Below are positions 37,798 to 46,795 of a DNA stretch of 64,000 nucleotides, one piece after another. Position 1 is the stretch's first letter. The number at the start of each line of letters is the position of its first letter. Origin of the DNA: Sphingobacterium tabacisoli (GTDB taxonomy: Bacteria; Bacteroidota; Bacteroidia; Sphingobacteriales; Sphingobacteriaceae). The position numbers and the translations under genes are program-made. The notes beneath the pieces are model-generated. The model had not been told where the DNA came from. It did not search any database and saw only the letters and a list, made by a program, of their open reading frames with translations. Where the stretch lies: NCBI RefSeq assembly GCF_017908035.1, contig NZ_JAEQMU010000009.1:62001-126000 (forward strand). The letters are read 5' to 3'.

Positions 37798-37874
37798 GGT
37801 ATAAAATTACGATTAATAATTATAATCCACCCGGATGAAAATAGATCGATCCGTGGCGCAAAAATAAAAATTCA

Positions 37875-37882
37875 TACCTTTG
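37875..37882 (+). promoter_or_regulatory. candidate -7 promoter element of def
   Basis: TACCTTTG matches TAnnTTTG and lies 16 bases before the def ATG. No clear -33 TTG at the usual distance. Confidence 0.5.
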
Positions 37883-37898
37883 CAAAAGATTAAGAAGA

Positions 37899-38477
37899 AT
37901 GAAATTACCAATAGTAGCATACGGTGATCCGGTATTACGGAAAAAAACCGAAGAAATAGATGAAGATTATCCTCAATTAAAGGAATTGATAGATAATATG
38001 TTTGAAACAATGTATACAGCACATGGAGTAGGGCTTGCTGCTCCTCAAATAGGGCTGCCTATACGTTTGTTTGTCATTGATGGCTCTCCTTTTGCTGAGG
38101 ATGAAGACGGTGATACAGACCTAAAAGATTTCAAAAGGGTATTTATTAACCCGATTATTGTGAAAGAATATGGCGAAAAATGGGCATTCAATGAGGGCTG
38201 TCTTTCTATCCCGGATATCAATGAGGAGGTAATGCGTCCATCCAATGTAGTGATAAACTACCTGGATGAAAATTTCGAGGAGAAGGAAGAAGATCTGGCA
38301 GGATTGGCTGCACGTATCGTACAACATGAATATGACCACATCGAAGGAAAGCTTTTCGTAGACAAGCTGGGCCCCCTTAAAAAGACAATGTTAAAGAGTA
38401 AGCTGGATCAGATCTCAAAAGGGCAGATCCGCGTAGGCTATAAAATGAAATTTCCGCTACAAAAGAAAGGAAGATAA
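37899..38477 (+). CDS. def: peptide deformylase
   Basis: A 192-residue metalloenzyme that removes the N-formyl group from nascent proteins. The three family motifs are present: GVGLAAPQIG (43-52), EGCLS (99-103) and HEYDH (143-147), giving the metal ligands Cys101, His143 and His147. An acidic insert (AEDEDGDTDLKD, near 67-78) is present. Starts 101 bases from the divergent 37051-37797 gene. Confidence 0.97.
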   Translation: MKLPIVAYGDPVLRKKTEEIDEDYPQLKELIDNMFETMYTAHGVGLAAPQIGLPIRLFVIDGSPFAEDEDGDTDLKDFKRVFINPIIVKEYGEKWAFNEGCLSIPDINEEVMRPSNVVINYLDENFEEKEEDLAGLAARIVQHEYDHIEGKLFVDKLGPLKKTMLKSKLDQISKGQIRVGYKMKFPLQKKGR

Positions 38478-38478
38478 A

Positions 38479-38505
38479 AAGGAGCTCAATAGAGCTCCTT
38501 TTTTT
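38479..38505 (+). terminator. convergent terminator after def
   Basis: A 9-bp perfect stem (AAGGAGCTC/GAGCTCCTT), 4-base loop, followed by T's on the plus strand and preceded by A's, so it works in both directions between def and the isomerase gene. Confidence 0.9.
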
Positions 38506-38506
38506 A

Positions 38507-39562
38507 TTAACTAAGTCCTAGTATTTCTTTATTAAAGGCGGCATCCGCTCCCGTGGATGCAAAGTCGTCAAATGCTTTGTCCGTAACACGGATAATATGA
38601 TCCGAGATGAATTTAGATCCTTCTGTCGCACCATCAATCTGGTTCTTGATACAGCACTCCCATTCCATGACGGCCCACCCATCGTAACCGTACTGGCTGA
38701 GCTTGCTGAAAATGGTCTTAAAGTCGACCTGTCCATCTCCTGGTGACCGATATCTGCCTGCTCTATTTAACCAACTTTGATACCCACCAAAAGTACCTTG
38801 TTTGCCTGTTGGATTAAACTCAGAATCTTTGACGTGAAATGCCTTGATGCGCTCGTGATAAAAATCAATATATTGTATGTAATCCAGTTGCTGTAATACA
38901 AAATGGGATGGATCGTACAATAGACACGCTCTAGGGTGATTGTTTACCTTTTCTAAGAACATCTCGTAGGTAACACCATCGAAAAGGTCTTCGCCGGGAT
39001 GGATCTCGTAACATAGATCTACACCACACTCCTCGAAGGTGTCTAAGATTGGAGTCCAACGTTTCGCCAATTCGGTAAAAGCTTCGTCTACCAGCCCCTC
39101 TGGCCTCTGAGGCCAAGGGTGAAAATATTGCCATAACAACGACCCACTGAAAGTAGCATGTGCTTTAAGACCTAGATTCTGAGATGCTTTTGCACCATAT
39201 TTTAACTGCTGTATAGCCCACTCTGTACGCGCTTTGGGATTATTTCGGAACTTCTCAGGAGCAAACGCATCGAAAAGCTTGTCATAAGCAGGATGTACTG
39301 CTACCAATTGCCCCTGTAAATGGGTAGAAAGCTCTGTAATCTCTAGCCCGAGCTCGTTTAATTTACCTTTATATTCGTCGGCATAGGTTTTACTTTCAGC
39401 AGCTTTCTGTAAATCAAAATAATGAGGGTCTCCGGTAGGAATCTGAAGTCCCTTGAAGCCTAAAGATTTAGCCCATTCTGCAATGTTTTCTATGGAATTG
39501 AAAGGCGCTTCTTCTGCAATAAACTGTGCAAGGAATATACCTGGTCCTTTTATTGTTTTCAT
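38507..39562 (-). CDS. sugar phosphate isomerase/epimerase-like protein (TIM barrel)
   Basis: A 351-residue AP-endonuclease-2-like TIM barrel. Typical pieces: NIAEWAKSLGFKGLQIP, DLCYEIHPGEDLFDGV, ACLLYDPSHFVLQQLDY, IKAFHVKDSEF and YDGWAVMEWECC, with metal-binding His/Glu/Asp residues in the ends of strands. The family isomerises sugars or inositol derivatives. No signal peptide, so cytoplasmic. Substrate unknown. Confidence 0.85.
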   Translation of the reverse strand: MKTIKGPGIFLAQFIAEEAPFNSIENIAEWAKSLGFKGLQIPTGDPHYFDLQKAAESKTYADEYKGKLNELGLEITELSTHLQGQLVAVHPAYDKLFDAFAPEKFRNNPKARTEWAIQQLKYGAKASQNLGLKAHATFSGSLLWQYFHPWPQRPEGLVDEAFTELAKRWTPILDTFEECGVDLCYEIHPGEDLFDGVTYEMFLEKVNNHPRACLLYDPSHFVLQQLDYIQYIDFYHERIKAFHVKDSEFNPTGKQGTFGGYQSWLNRAGRYRSPGDGQVDFKTIFSKLSQYGYDGWAVMEWECCIKNQIDGATEGSKFISDHIIRVTDKAFDDFASTGADAAFNKEILGLS

Positions 39563-39863
39563 CTGATTACTGTTTGTTTATCGGTATTTTACCCGAACAT
39601 TAATAACTATTGATCTATCTCAATTAACGCTCGGCTGTAGTTATAAGTTTAAGTTCTGTAATATGACTATGTATGGGAATAGCTATCTATCGGGTAGATG
39701 AACTGATACACAGGCTCAATAAAGATAAGCTTATTTTTGAATAAAAATGTAGGTAGACATACAAGATAACTTTGAAAAAGGTAAAAAATATAATTTTACC
39801 ATGATCTGTTTTCTTAGAATTTATGATAGATTTTATTAAGTTTGATAAATAATAAAGCAAGTC
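39563..39863. other. 301-bp gene-free spacer
   Basis: Divergent promoter region for the isomerase and the aromatic amino acid hydroxylase. Apart from the TAAGTTTG element at 39837 I see no RNA or repeat. Confidence 0.6.
39837..39844 (+). promoter_or_regulatory. candidate -7 promoter element of the hydroxylase
   Basis: TAAGTTTG fits TAnnTTTG and lies 19 bases upstream of the ATG at 39864. Confidence 0.45.
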
Positions 39864-41606
39864 ATGCATACAAATTATGAGTCAAATCCTATTTTAGACC
39901 GCCTACCAAAACATTTAAGGCAGTTTATTAAACCCCAAAACTACGAGGAATATACCCCTATCAATCAGGCTGTATGGCGCTATGTCATGCGCAAAAATGT
40001 GGACTATCTATCTCGGGTAGCACATGACTCTTATCTTGAAGGGCTAGATAAAACGGGACTGGAAGTTGATAAAATACCTGATATGTATGGCATGAACCGC
40101 ATATTGAAAGAAATCGGCTGGGCAGCTGTAGCTGTTGACGGTTTTATTCCGCCTAACGCTTTTATGGAGTTTCAGGCTTATCATGTTCTGGTCATCGCCT
40201 CTGATATCCGACAACTTGAAAATATTGAATATACCCCTGCTCCTGATATCATACATGAAGGAGCTGGGCATGCCCCTATTATCGCCAACAGGGAGTATGC
40301 AGAATACCTACGTCGATTTGGTGAAATAGGAAGTAAAGCAATCTCTTCGGCACATGACTATGAAATATATGAAGCCATCCGCGAGCTCTCCATTCTGAAA
40401 GAGGCAGAAGGTACGCCTATAGCGGAAATAGAGCGGGTAGAAAATCTGGTAAATGAGCTTCAAAACAAGAAAATAGAGCCCTCCGAAATGGCCTTGATAC
40501 GTAATCTGCACTGGTGGACTGTGGAATATGGACTGATAGGCACTGTGGAGAATCCTAAAATATATGGAGCTGGTCTACTCTCTTCTATCGGTGAATCGGC
40601 TTGGTGTATGCGTGATGAGGTTAAGAAAATCCCTTACGATATCAGCGCCGCTTACCAGGGATTTGATATTACGAAACCTCAACCCCAACTCTATGTCACT
40701 CCTGACTTTGCTTATCTAAGCTTGGTCCTAGAGGAGTTTGCCAACACAATGGCACTCCGCACAGGAGGAATCAGCGGGGTGAAGAAGCTTATAGAATCTA
40801 AAGCATTGGCCACAATAGAATTATCCACCGGTATTCAGGTATCTGGTGTTTTTAGCCGAGTTATCGAACAGGATGGCAAACCTATTTATATACAGACCTC
40901 CTCACCTACAGCTTTGGCTTATCATAACAAGGAACTTATAAACCATGGTACCAACTATCACAACGCAGGCTTCAGCACTCCTGTTGGTAAGTTGAAGGGA
41001 ATAAATCTATCTATAGAAGATATGAGCCCTAAAGATCTACAGGCCTATAATATAGAGGAGGGTAAAGATATCAAACTCGAGTTTGAAGGTAATATTACAG
41101 TAGAAGGCCGTATTATTACGGGGCGAAGGAATATCAAAGGAAAGATTATTTTAATCAGCCTGGAGAACTGTACAGTCCGCTACCACAATGAGGTGCTATT
41201 CCAACCGGAATGGGGTACCTATGATATGGCAATTGGAAAAAAAGTTATTTCTTGCTATTCGGGACCTGCAGATGATAGCAGTTTTGACCTCATTTCGCAT
41301 GTTTCGCACACAAAAACGATCAAACAACAGAAGACACAGGGAAAAATTGAACTTGAAAACCTGTACCTGGCGGTAAGGACCCATAGAGAGGGTAAAGATA
41401 AAAGAGACTTAGAACAGATACTACAGACAGTTAACACAAACTACCCGGACGATTGGCTATTGACCTTAGAAATATGCGAAATCGCCCACAAAGAAGGTAA
41501 TACTGTCCTATTTGAGAGGTCTCAAAAAACACTAAATGATATTCAGCAGGCAAAACCTGCTGTAAGTAATCTGATAAAAGACGGGCTACAGCTGATCTGT
41601 GGTTAA
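39864..41606 (+). CDS. aromatic amino acid hydroxylase (pterin-dependent), with C-terminal extension
   Basis: A 580-residue protein, about twice the length of classical bacterial phenylalanine hydroxylase. The iron ligands are recognisable: His131 and His136 in IIHEGAGHAP and Glu221 in HWWTVEYGL. The spacing of the Glu is longer than in the animal enzymes owing to an insert (about 185-205). The last 250 residues are a separate region (GYLKGINLSIEDMSP-like part, then EFEGNITVEGRIITGRRN) of unknown fold. Probably converts phenylalanine to tyrosine using tetrahydropterin. Its 3' end overlaps the convergent glycosyltransferase gene by 4 bases. Confidence 0.85.
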   Translation: MHTNYESNPILDRLPKHLRQFIKPQNYEEYTPINQAVWRYVMRKNVDYLSRVAHDSYLEGLDKTGLEVDKIPDMYGMNRILKEIGWAAVAVDGFIPPNAFMEFQAYHVLVIASDIRQLENIEYTPAPDIIHEGAGHAPIIANREYAEYLRRFGEIGSKAISSAHDYEIYEAIRELSILKEAEGTPIAEIERVENLVNELQNKKIEPSEMALIRNLHWWTVEYGLIGTVENPKIYGAGLLSSIGESAWCMRDEVKKIPYDISAAYQGFDITKPQPQLYVTPDFAYLSLVLEEFANTMALRTGGISGVKKLIESKALATIELSTGIQVSGVFSRVIEQDGKPIYIQTSSPTALAYHNKELINHGTNYHNAGFSTPVGKLKGINLSIEDMSPKDLQAYNIEEGKDIKLEFEGNITVEGRIITGRRNIKGKIILISLENCTVRYHNEVLFQPEWGTYDMAIGKKVISCYSGPADDSSFDLISHVSHTKTIKQQKTQGKIELENLYLAVRTHREGKDKRDLEQILQTVNTNYPDDWLLTLEICEIAHKEGNTVLFERSQKTLNDIQQAKPAVSNLIKDGLQLICG

Positions 41607-42829
41607 TTTTTATCCTTATTTTTCGTTTCAATCCATAAAGACATATATTTTGTGGATTGAAACGATTGATACATTAATATCGCCCCGATAAAGTTCCGCT
41701 CCCTAAAAGACACCATATCTTCCTGTATTTCTAATATGGTTTTCAAAAGTCTATCGCTGTAGGAATTATCTGCATACAGGCTATTAAATAGATCGAATCC
41801 TACTTTTTGCTTCTCTTCCCAAAGTAACTTCTCCCGATAAAGCCGAAGGCTGTATGCAACAAAAGCTACCGTATCATCAGTAACAAATCCGCCCCATTTC
41901 TCATTCTGTTGCATTGACTCTGCTCCTATACTACTACTCACAGAGGGTGTCCCAGAATACATCGCATCGACCAGTTTGCCTTTGGCCCCTGCTCCAAACG
42001 GAATAGGAGCAAGCAATACGCGGTAGTTTGCAAGGCTATTACGTGCGTCTTCTGCACGTCCTTTAATTAAAAAACCTTCTTTGGGTTTATGCAATTGAAA
42101 AACCTTCTCGGAGGCATAGGCACCGAAAATATGGAGCTCAGCCTCACGTTCCTGCTTTCTTATTTGGGGCCATATCTCTCGCTTCAATCGCTCTACGGTT
42201 CGCCAATTGGGCTCATGTATAAAATTACCGATGAATACAAAATCTTTACGCTGTCCAAAAACAGGTAAAGTCGAAGAATGTATATCTGCTAATTTTTCTT
42301 CTTGAAAAGGAAGATAAAAAAGACGCTCCATAGGGACCGCGAAGTCTTGTGTAAGAAGTGTGATTTCTTCTTTTGATATAATCAATGATAAATCTGAGCG
42401 CAATATAGCAGCTATCTCCCGCTTGGCTGTGTCTGTCCTATAATCTATAGGCATAGCTTTCTTAAATGCTTCCTGTCTAGCAAGCCTAACAAAATGAAGG
42501 TCTTCTGTATCTAATATACGAAGTGCATCGGGGCAGTGCTCTGCTACCCGCCAACCATATTGCTCTTCTACCATAAAACGATCAAAAACCACAATGCTAG
42601 GTGCTAATTCTCGAACGAAACTATCAAAAGAGGAATCATTAAGCTGTATCATATGCTCTGCTATTCCTAAAGAAGTCATATCATATGAATGCTCCCCTTT
42701 GCCGGCTGCTGAAGCAAAATGAACCTCATAATCTCTAGAAAACAAACGGACTAGATGTAACATCCGCCATCCCGCGGCCGAAGAAGTAGGTTCAGGCCAT
42801 ACTAAACCAATAAAAAGTACTTTTAGCAT
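41603..42829 (-). CDS. glycosyltransferase (family 4-like)
   Basis: A 408-residue cytoplasmic protein. LFIGLVWPEPTSSAAGWRMLHLVRLF is the N-terminal acceptor-side domain, LRILDTEDLHFVRLARQEA follows, and FIGNFIHEPNWRTVERL together with VLLAPIPFGAGAKGKLVDAMYSGTPSVSSSIGAESM are the nucleotide-sugar-binding features of GT-B enzymes. The donor and acceptor are not evident and there is no polysaccharide cluster nearby. Divergent from miaE across a 316-base gap. Confidence 0.75.
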   Translation of the reverse strand: MLKVLFIGLVWPEPTSSAAGWRMLHLVRLFSRDYEVHFASAAGKGEHSYDMTSLGIAEHMIQLNDSSFDSFVRELAPSIVVFDRFMVEEQYGWRVAEHCPDALRILDTEDLHFVRLARQEAFKKAMPIDYRTDTAKREIAAILRSDLSLIISKEEITLLTQDFAVPMERLFYLPFQEEKLADIHSSTLPVFGQRKDFVFIGNFIHEPNWRTVERLKREIWPQIRKQEREAELHIFGAYASEKVFQLHKPKEGFLIKGRAEDARNSLANYRVLLAPIPFGAGAKGKLVDAMYSGTPSVSSSIGAESMQQNEKWGGFVTDDTVAFVAYSLRLYREKLLWEEKQKVGFDLFNSLYADNSYSDRLLKTILEIQEDMVSFRERNFIGAILMYQSFQSTKYMSLWIETKNKDKN

Positions 42830-43145
42830 TTTATACGCACTATGCTTTTATTTTTTAACTATCTTTAAAGCAACCTTAAAAAACAAAAATAAGACAATTA
42901 AATTAACCGAAATAAATGACTTCGTTTTAATCCATATTTAAGGCTATTTATTACCTATGCTAAAAACTGTTTTTGGGAATCATCTCAAAGGGGCAGGCTA
43001 CATCCCAGCCTATACCGGTCTCAAATAAAACGTTTTGAGACCGGTTCACTTCTAATCTCTTGATAGAAGATAGAAACGCTTTGACCAAAGCTTATCTAAA
43101 GGAAATTATCTAAGTTTGTAATCAGGAAACAAATCGAGAATAATA
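42830..43145. other. 316-bp divergent intergenic region with a 12-bp perfect hairpin
   Basis: Between the glycosyltransferase and miaE. It carries the inverted repeat ACCGGTCTCAAA/TTTGAGACCGGT (43014-43025 and 43034-43045; 8-base loop), with no T-run on either side. A shorter AGGCT/AGCCT repeat lies just upstream. Perhaps an operator or a leader RNA structure; nothing else recognised. Confidence 0.5.
43111..43118 (+). promoter_or_regulatory. candidate -7 promoter element of miaE
   Basis: TAAGTTTG, 27 bases before the start codon. Confidence 0.45.
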
Positions 43146-43727
43146 ATGCTAGGATTAAAACTACTTACAGACCCTCGCTGGGCCAATATTGCCGAATCTA
43201 ATTTGGAAGAAATTTTGACGGACCATGCCTGGTGTGAACAAAAAGCAGCTTCCAATGCCATAATGCTGATCACTCAAAATCCAGAGTTTGAAGATCTCGT
43301 ACACGAACTGACGGATATCGCACTGGAAGAAATAGAACACTTCAAAATGGTAATAGGTATTATCAAAGAAAGAGGATACACACTAGGACGGGAAAGGAAA
43401 GACGATTATGTGGGCCAGTTGATGAAGTTTTTAAAGAAAGATGGTTCTAGAAACCAAGCTTTTATAGACCGTCTATTATTTGCAGCGATGATAGAGGCCC
43501 GTAGTTGCGAAAGGTTCAGAGTACTTTCTAAAAATATTAAAGATAAAGAACTGGCAAAATTCTACCATGACCTGATGGTCTCGGAAGCAAATCACTATAC
43601 TACATTTTTAAACTTTGCAAAAAAGTACAGTAAAGACGTAGATGTAGATAAACGCTGGAAAGAATGGTTGGATTTTGAAGGTAAACTGATACAGTCATAT
43701 GGTACCAAAGAGTATATACATGGATAA
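43146..43727 (+). CDS. miaE: tRNA-(ms2io6A)-hydroxylase
   Basis: A 193-residue diiron hydroxylase that hydroxylates the isopentenyl group on A37. The four-helix ligands are visible: HAWCEQKAASNAI, LEEIEHFKMV, MIEARSCERF and SEANHYTTF, as expected for the MiaE family. It works downstream of miaA, encoded 7 kb away. It has its own promoter-like element. Confidence 0.93.
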   Translation: MLGLKLLTDPRWANIAESNLEEILTDHAWCEQKAASNAIMLITQNPEFEDLVHELTDIALEEIEHFKMVIGIIKERGYTLGRERKDDYVGQLMKFLKKDGSRNQAFIDRLLFAAMIEARSCERFRVLSKNIKDKELAKFYHDLMVSEANHYTTFLNFAKKYSKDVDVDKRWKEWLDFEGKLIQSYGTKEYIHG

Positions 43728-43750
43728 GTTTTCTTAACCTATCTTAATTT

Positions 43751-43777
43751 TTGCAAACCCAAGGAGGGGTATATTTG
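43751..43777 (+). promoter_or_regulatory. promoter of the LLM oxidoreductase gene
   Basis: TTG at 43751-43753 and TATATTTG at 43770-43777, 16-base gap, a reasonable match to the Bacteroidota -33/-7 pair. The start codon is 63 bases beyond. Confidence 0.55.
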
Positions 43778-43840
43778 TATAAGTTTAAAGTGGTCAAGAT
43801 AGATAAATTGACTTTTGTTATACGCTTACATTAAAAAACT

Positions 43841-44875
43841 ATGTTAGAATTAGGAATAGGTATGTTTGGTGATCTTCAGATAGATCCTAAAACAGGTCAA
43901 ATACAATCCACACAACAACGTCTTCAAGAAATAATTGAGGAAATCAAATTGATGGATGAGGTGGGCCTTGATTTTTTTGGTATGGGTGAACATCACCGAC
44001 CAGATTATGCTGTAGCCTCTCCTGAAATAATTCTTGCTGCAGCCGCAACCGTAACAAAAAATATTAAATTGGGTTCAGCGGTATCGGTTTTAAGCTCAAC
44101 AGATCCTGTAAAACTATATCAGGATTTCGCTACTGTAGATCTTATATCAGGCGGACGAGCGGAAATAATGGCGGGTCGTGGATCTTTTATAGAGTCGTTT
44201 CCTCTTTTTGGTTATGATCTGAAGGACTATAGTGAATTGTTCGAAGAAAAATTAGAACTATTACTCAAAATAAAGAAAAACAAGTCCATTAACTGGACCG
44301 GAAAATTTAGAAAATCGCTAATAAATCAGGAAATCCATCCAAGAGCAACAGAAAATGGATTGCCTATATGGGTTGCTGTAGGTGGCACGACATCTTCAGT
44401 AATCAGAGCAGGAAAACTCGGTTTGCCGGTTATGTTCGCCATCATAGGTGGTGCTTGGGAACAGTTTACACCACTATTTGAAATGTACAAACAGGCTTAT
44501 GAAGATAATGGACATGATATGGAAAAATTTCAAGTAGGTGTACATATGCACGCCTTCTTTGGAGAAGACAGTAAAGCCGTCGCTGAAAAATACTATCCTA
44601 TATATGGAGCACAAATGAATAGAATAGGAGCTTCCAGAGGCTGGCCACCGTATCAAAAATCGCAGTATGACTTTGGCCGTTCGGCCCATGGACATCTCAT
44701 TGTAGGAGATGCAAATGAGTCTATAGATAAGATTTTGGCTGTAAAGGAAGCTTTCGGTTTAACGCGATTCTCCGCTCATACTGATGTGGGAAGTCCGGAC
44801 CATAAAGACATGATGAAAGCCATCGAAATATACGGAACGAAAATAGCCCCAAAAATAAGAGAGGCTACCAAATAA
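43841..44875 (+). CDS. LLM-class flavin-dependent oxidoreductase
   Basis: A 344-residue luciferase-like TIM barrel. Recognisable: EVGLDFFGMGEHHRPDYAV, NIKLGSAVSVLSSTDPVKLYQDFATVDLISGGRAEIMAGRG and GLPIWVAVGGT. The family uses F420 or FMN cofactors to oxidise varied substrates. No partner gene reveals the substrate. Followed by a strong terminator. Confidence 0.9.
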   Translation: MLELGIGMFGDLQIDPKTGQIQSTQQRLQEIIEEIKLMDEVGLDFFGMGEHHRPDYAVASPEIILAAAATVTKNIKLGSAVSVLSSTDPVKLYQDFATVDLISGGRAEIMAGRGSFIESFPLFGYDLKDYSELFEEKLELLLKIKKNKSINWTGKFRKSLINQEIHPRATENGLPIWVAVGGTTSSVIRAGKLGLPVMFAIIGGAWEQFTPLFEMYKQAYEDNGHDMEKFQVGVHMHAFFGEDSKAVAEKYYPIYGAQMNRIGASRGWPPYQKSQYDFGRSAHGHLIVGDANESIDKILAVKEAFGLTRFSAHTDVGSPDHKDMMKAIEIYGTKIAPKIREATK

Positions 44876-44914
44876 CTAAAAAGGCGCTTAATGTATTGTT
44901 AAGCGCCTTTTTAG
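44876..44914 (+). terminator. strong intrinsic terminator
   Basis: A 16-bp perfect stem (44876-44891 with 44899-44914, 7-base loop) that contains TTTTT in the 3' arm, directly after the oxidoreductase stop. Confidence 0.93.
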
Positions 44915-45029
44915 TTATAATATGTCGGTCAATTATGGAATAGTACCTGTTTGTGCATCTATCTGAAAACCCTAAAACTAAAAAACGATATTTAGGGTTT
45001 AGCTATTTGTCAAACTAAATAATAAGAAG

Positions 45030-45902
45030 ATGAACAAGATAACATTCCTACTCGCTCTATTAAGCTTAACAGGTGTTTTAGCATGTGGGCAGGGCTCTAA
45101 AGAGGTGTCAATGGAAAGCAGCGCTGACGAAGCAACAGCTTATGACTTAAAAACAGTAGATGCGGCTGCTACAACCGCGATGCCCTTAAAAAGCGAAGCA
45201 ACAGAATTAGAAACAGAGAAACTAGAAGCAGAAAAACTAAACCAAGGAAAAAAAATAATACGAACCGGAAATATATCGATAGAATCTAAGGACCTCAAAA
45301 AAAGCAAAACAGCAATCGATGCCCTTGTAAAAAAAGCTAATGGCTACTATGAGCAGGAAAGTACCACCACAGGGACGACTTATACAAACTATAACCTAAC
45401 CCTACGGATTCCCTCCTCTCAATTTGACACCTTTCTCGAGGGAATAGAGAAAAGTAATGATAAAATAACGGAAAAATCTATTCATGCTCAAGATGTATCC
45501 CTTGAGTACTATGACCTGGAATCAAGGATAAAAAGTAAAAGAATATATCTAGCTCGGTATCAAAATATGGTAGCGAATGCAAAAAACGTAAAGGAACTAT
45601 TAGAAATAGAGGAACAAATAAGACAATTGCAAGAGGAGATAGAGAGTACAGAAAGTGCCCTAAGAGCAATGAAGGATCAAGTGAGCTATAGTACACTTGT
45701 GTTAAACCTCTATAACTCGGACTCTATAATTGCCTATAGTGACAGTGGCTTTTGGCTAAAAACGAAGGAAGCTTTTGGTTTCGGCTGGGAACTTATAGAA
45801 AATATTTTTATTGGTGCAATTGGTATCTGGCCTATTCTACTATTGTTGCTCGGTACATTTATAGGTTGGCGGAGATATAAAAAACATAAAAGAACTAAAT
45901 AA
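45030..45902 (+). CDS. DUF4349-family membrane lipoprotein
   Basis: A 290-residue protein. Lipobox GVLACGQG near residue 19, a central coiled-coil-like segment with NISIESKDLKKSKTAIDALV and LEYYDLESRIKSKRIYL, and a single C-terminal membrane helix (about 260-280) followed by a basic tail, the DUF4349 layout. Role unknown. Confidence 0.78.
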   Translation: MNKITFLLALLSLTGVLACGQGSKEVSMESSADEATAYDLKTVDAAATTAMPLKSEATELETEKLEAEKLNQGKKIIRTGNISIESKDLKKSKTAIDALVKKANGYYEQESTTTGTTYTNYNLTLRIPSSQFDTFLEGIEKSNDKITEKSIHAQDVSLEYYDLESRIKSKRIYLARYQNMVANAKNVKELLEIEEQIRQLQEEIESTESALRAMKDQVSYSTLVLNLYNSDSIIAYSDSGFWLKTKEAFGFGWELIENIFIGAIGIWPILLLLLGTFIGWRRYKKHKRTK

Positions 45903-45929
45903 AAAAGGGGCAAAACGTGCCCCTTTTTT
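45901..45929 (+). terminator. bidirectional terminator
   Basis: An 11-bp stem (AAAAAAGGGGC/GCCCCTTTTTT, 7-base loop) between the DUF4349 gene and the convergent lipoprotein gene; its A-rich and T-rich arms serve both strands. Confidence 0.92.
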
Positions 45930-45945
45930 TATTGAATGATCACCC

Positions 45946-46596
45946 TTATTTAAGAGCTGTCAGATCCAACGCTTTAAATGCTGCTGTCAATTCATCCAGG
46001 GAATAACCTCTGCCTTCAAGTTTTGCCACAAAACGTTTGTTATATATCCATTGTATCTCTGAATTCTTCACCCCTTGATCACTATGCTCCTTAACCATCG
46101 TTTTCGTACCATTAATGTCCATGGTTTTCTCAAACCCCGTATCTGTTATCTCTTCCTTATCGGTCATCATTCCCATAAACATAAGCGAAACAATACTAGA
46201 TCCACCTTCCCCTGCTCCATCCATAATATCAATCACCATACTCTTAGACTGATCTTCATTTTTATATTCCGCTTTACCACTTGCTAAGTTGAGTGCACTC
46301 ATCTCTCCCACTTGGAGAGAAGTACGCTTTAATCCCTGAAAAGTATCCGGTAATACCTTTTTAAAAACATCATTGGAAATGGGACTCATGGCTTTTAACT
46401 CGTTCATACGAGATTCAAGTTCCTTGGTATATTCTTCCAATTTGCTTAATCCTTTTATAGCTTCAGCAGATTCACTTACTTGCTCTAGTACGCCTTTTTC
46501 TTTGTTTCCTTCTTCCTGCTTTGCACTATTACCACCACAGGAATAGGTTAACCCGGCCCCTATCAGTGAAGCCAACATAATGTTCTTTATTTTCAT
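45946..46596 (-). CDS. hypothetical lipoprotein
   Basis: About 216 residues from the ATG at 46596, which starts the lipoprotein signal (GLTYSCGGN). The upstream ATG at 46689 adds residues that do not look like a signal peptide. Central features: a helical linker then a beta-rich C-terminal half (VGEMSALNLASGKAEYKNEDQ). Family not recognised; possibly an envelope stress or lipid-associated lipoprotein. Confidence 0.6.
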   Translation of the reverse strand: MKIKNIMLASLIGAGLTYSCGGNSAKQEEGNKEKGVLEQVSESAEAIKGLSKLEEYTKELESRMNELKAMSPISNDVFKKVLPDTFQGLKRTSLQVGEMSALNLASGKAEYKNEDQSKSMVIDIMDGAGEGGSSIVSLMFMGMMTDKEEITDTGFEKTMDINGTKTMVKEHSDQGVKNSEIQWIYNKRFVAKLEGRGYSLDELTAAFKALDLTALK

Positions 46597-46782
46597 TTTT
46601 ATAGATTGTTTGACAATGATATGTACTCTAAGCTGAAAAGAACACAAAACTGCCTCCCCCGCTTCGTGTTTTTTTCCATCAAAAAGCATACCCTAAAAAC
46701 CAAAATAGTCAAAACAATCTAATAAGTTTAAACTATTTAGTATCAATAGGTAATAGAATTATGATTTTAAAAACATAGTTCC

Positions 46783-46790
46783 TAATTTTG
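46783..46790 (+). promoter_or_regulatory. candidate -7 promoter element of apaG
   Basis: TAATTTTG, only 5 bases before the apaG ATG. If used, the mRNA would have almost no 5' leader. Confidence 0.4.
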
Positions 46791-46795
46791 GTACT

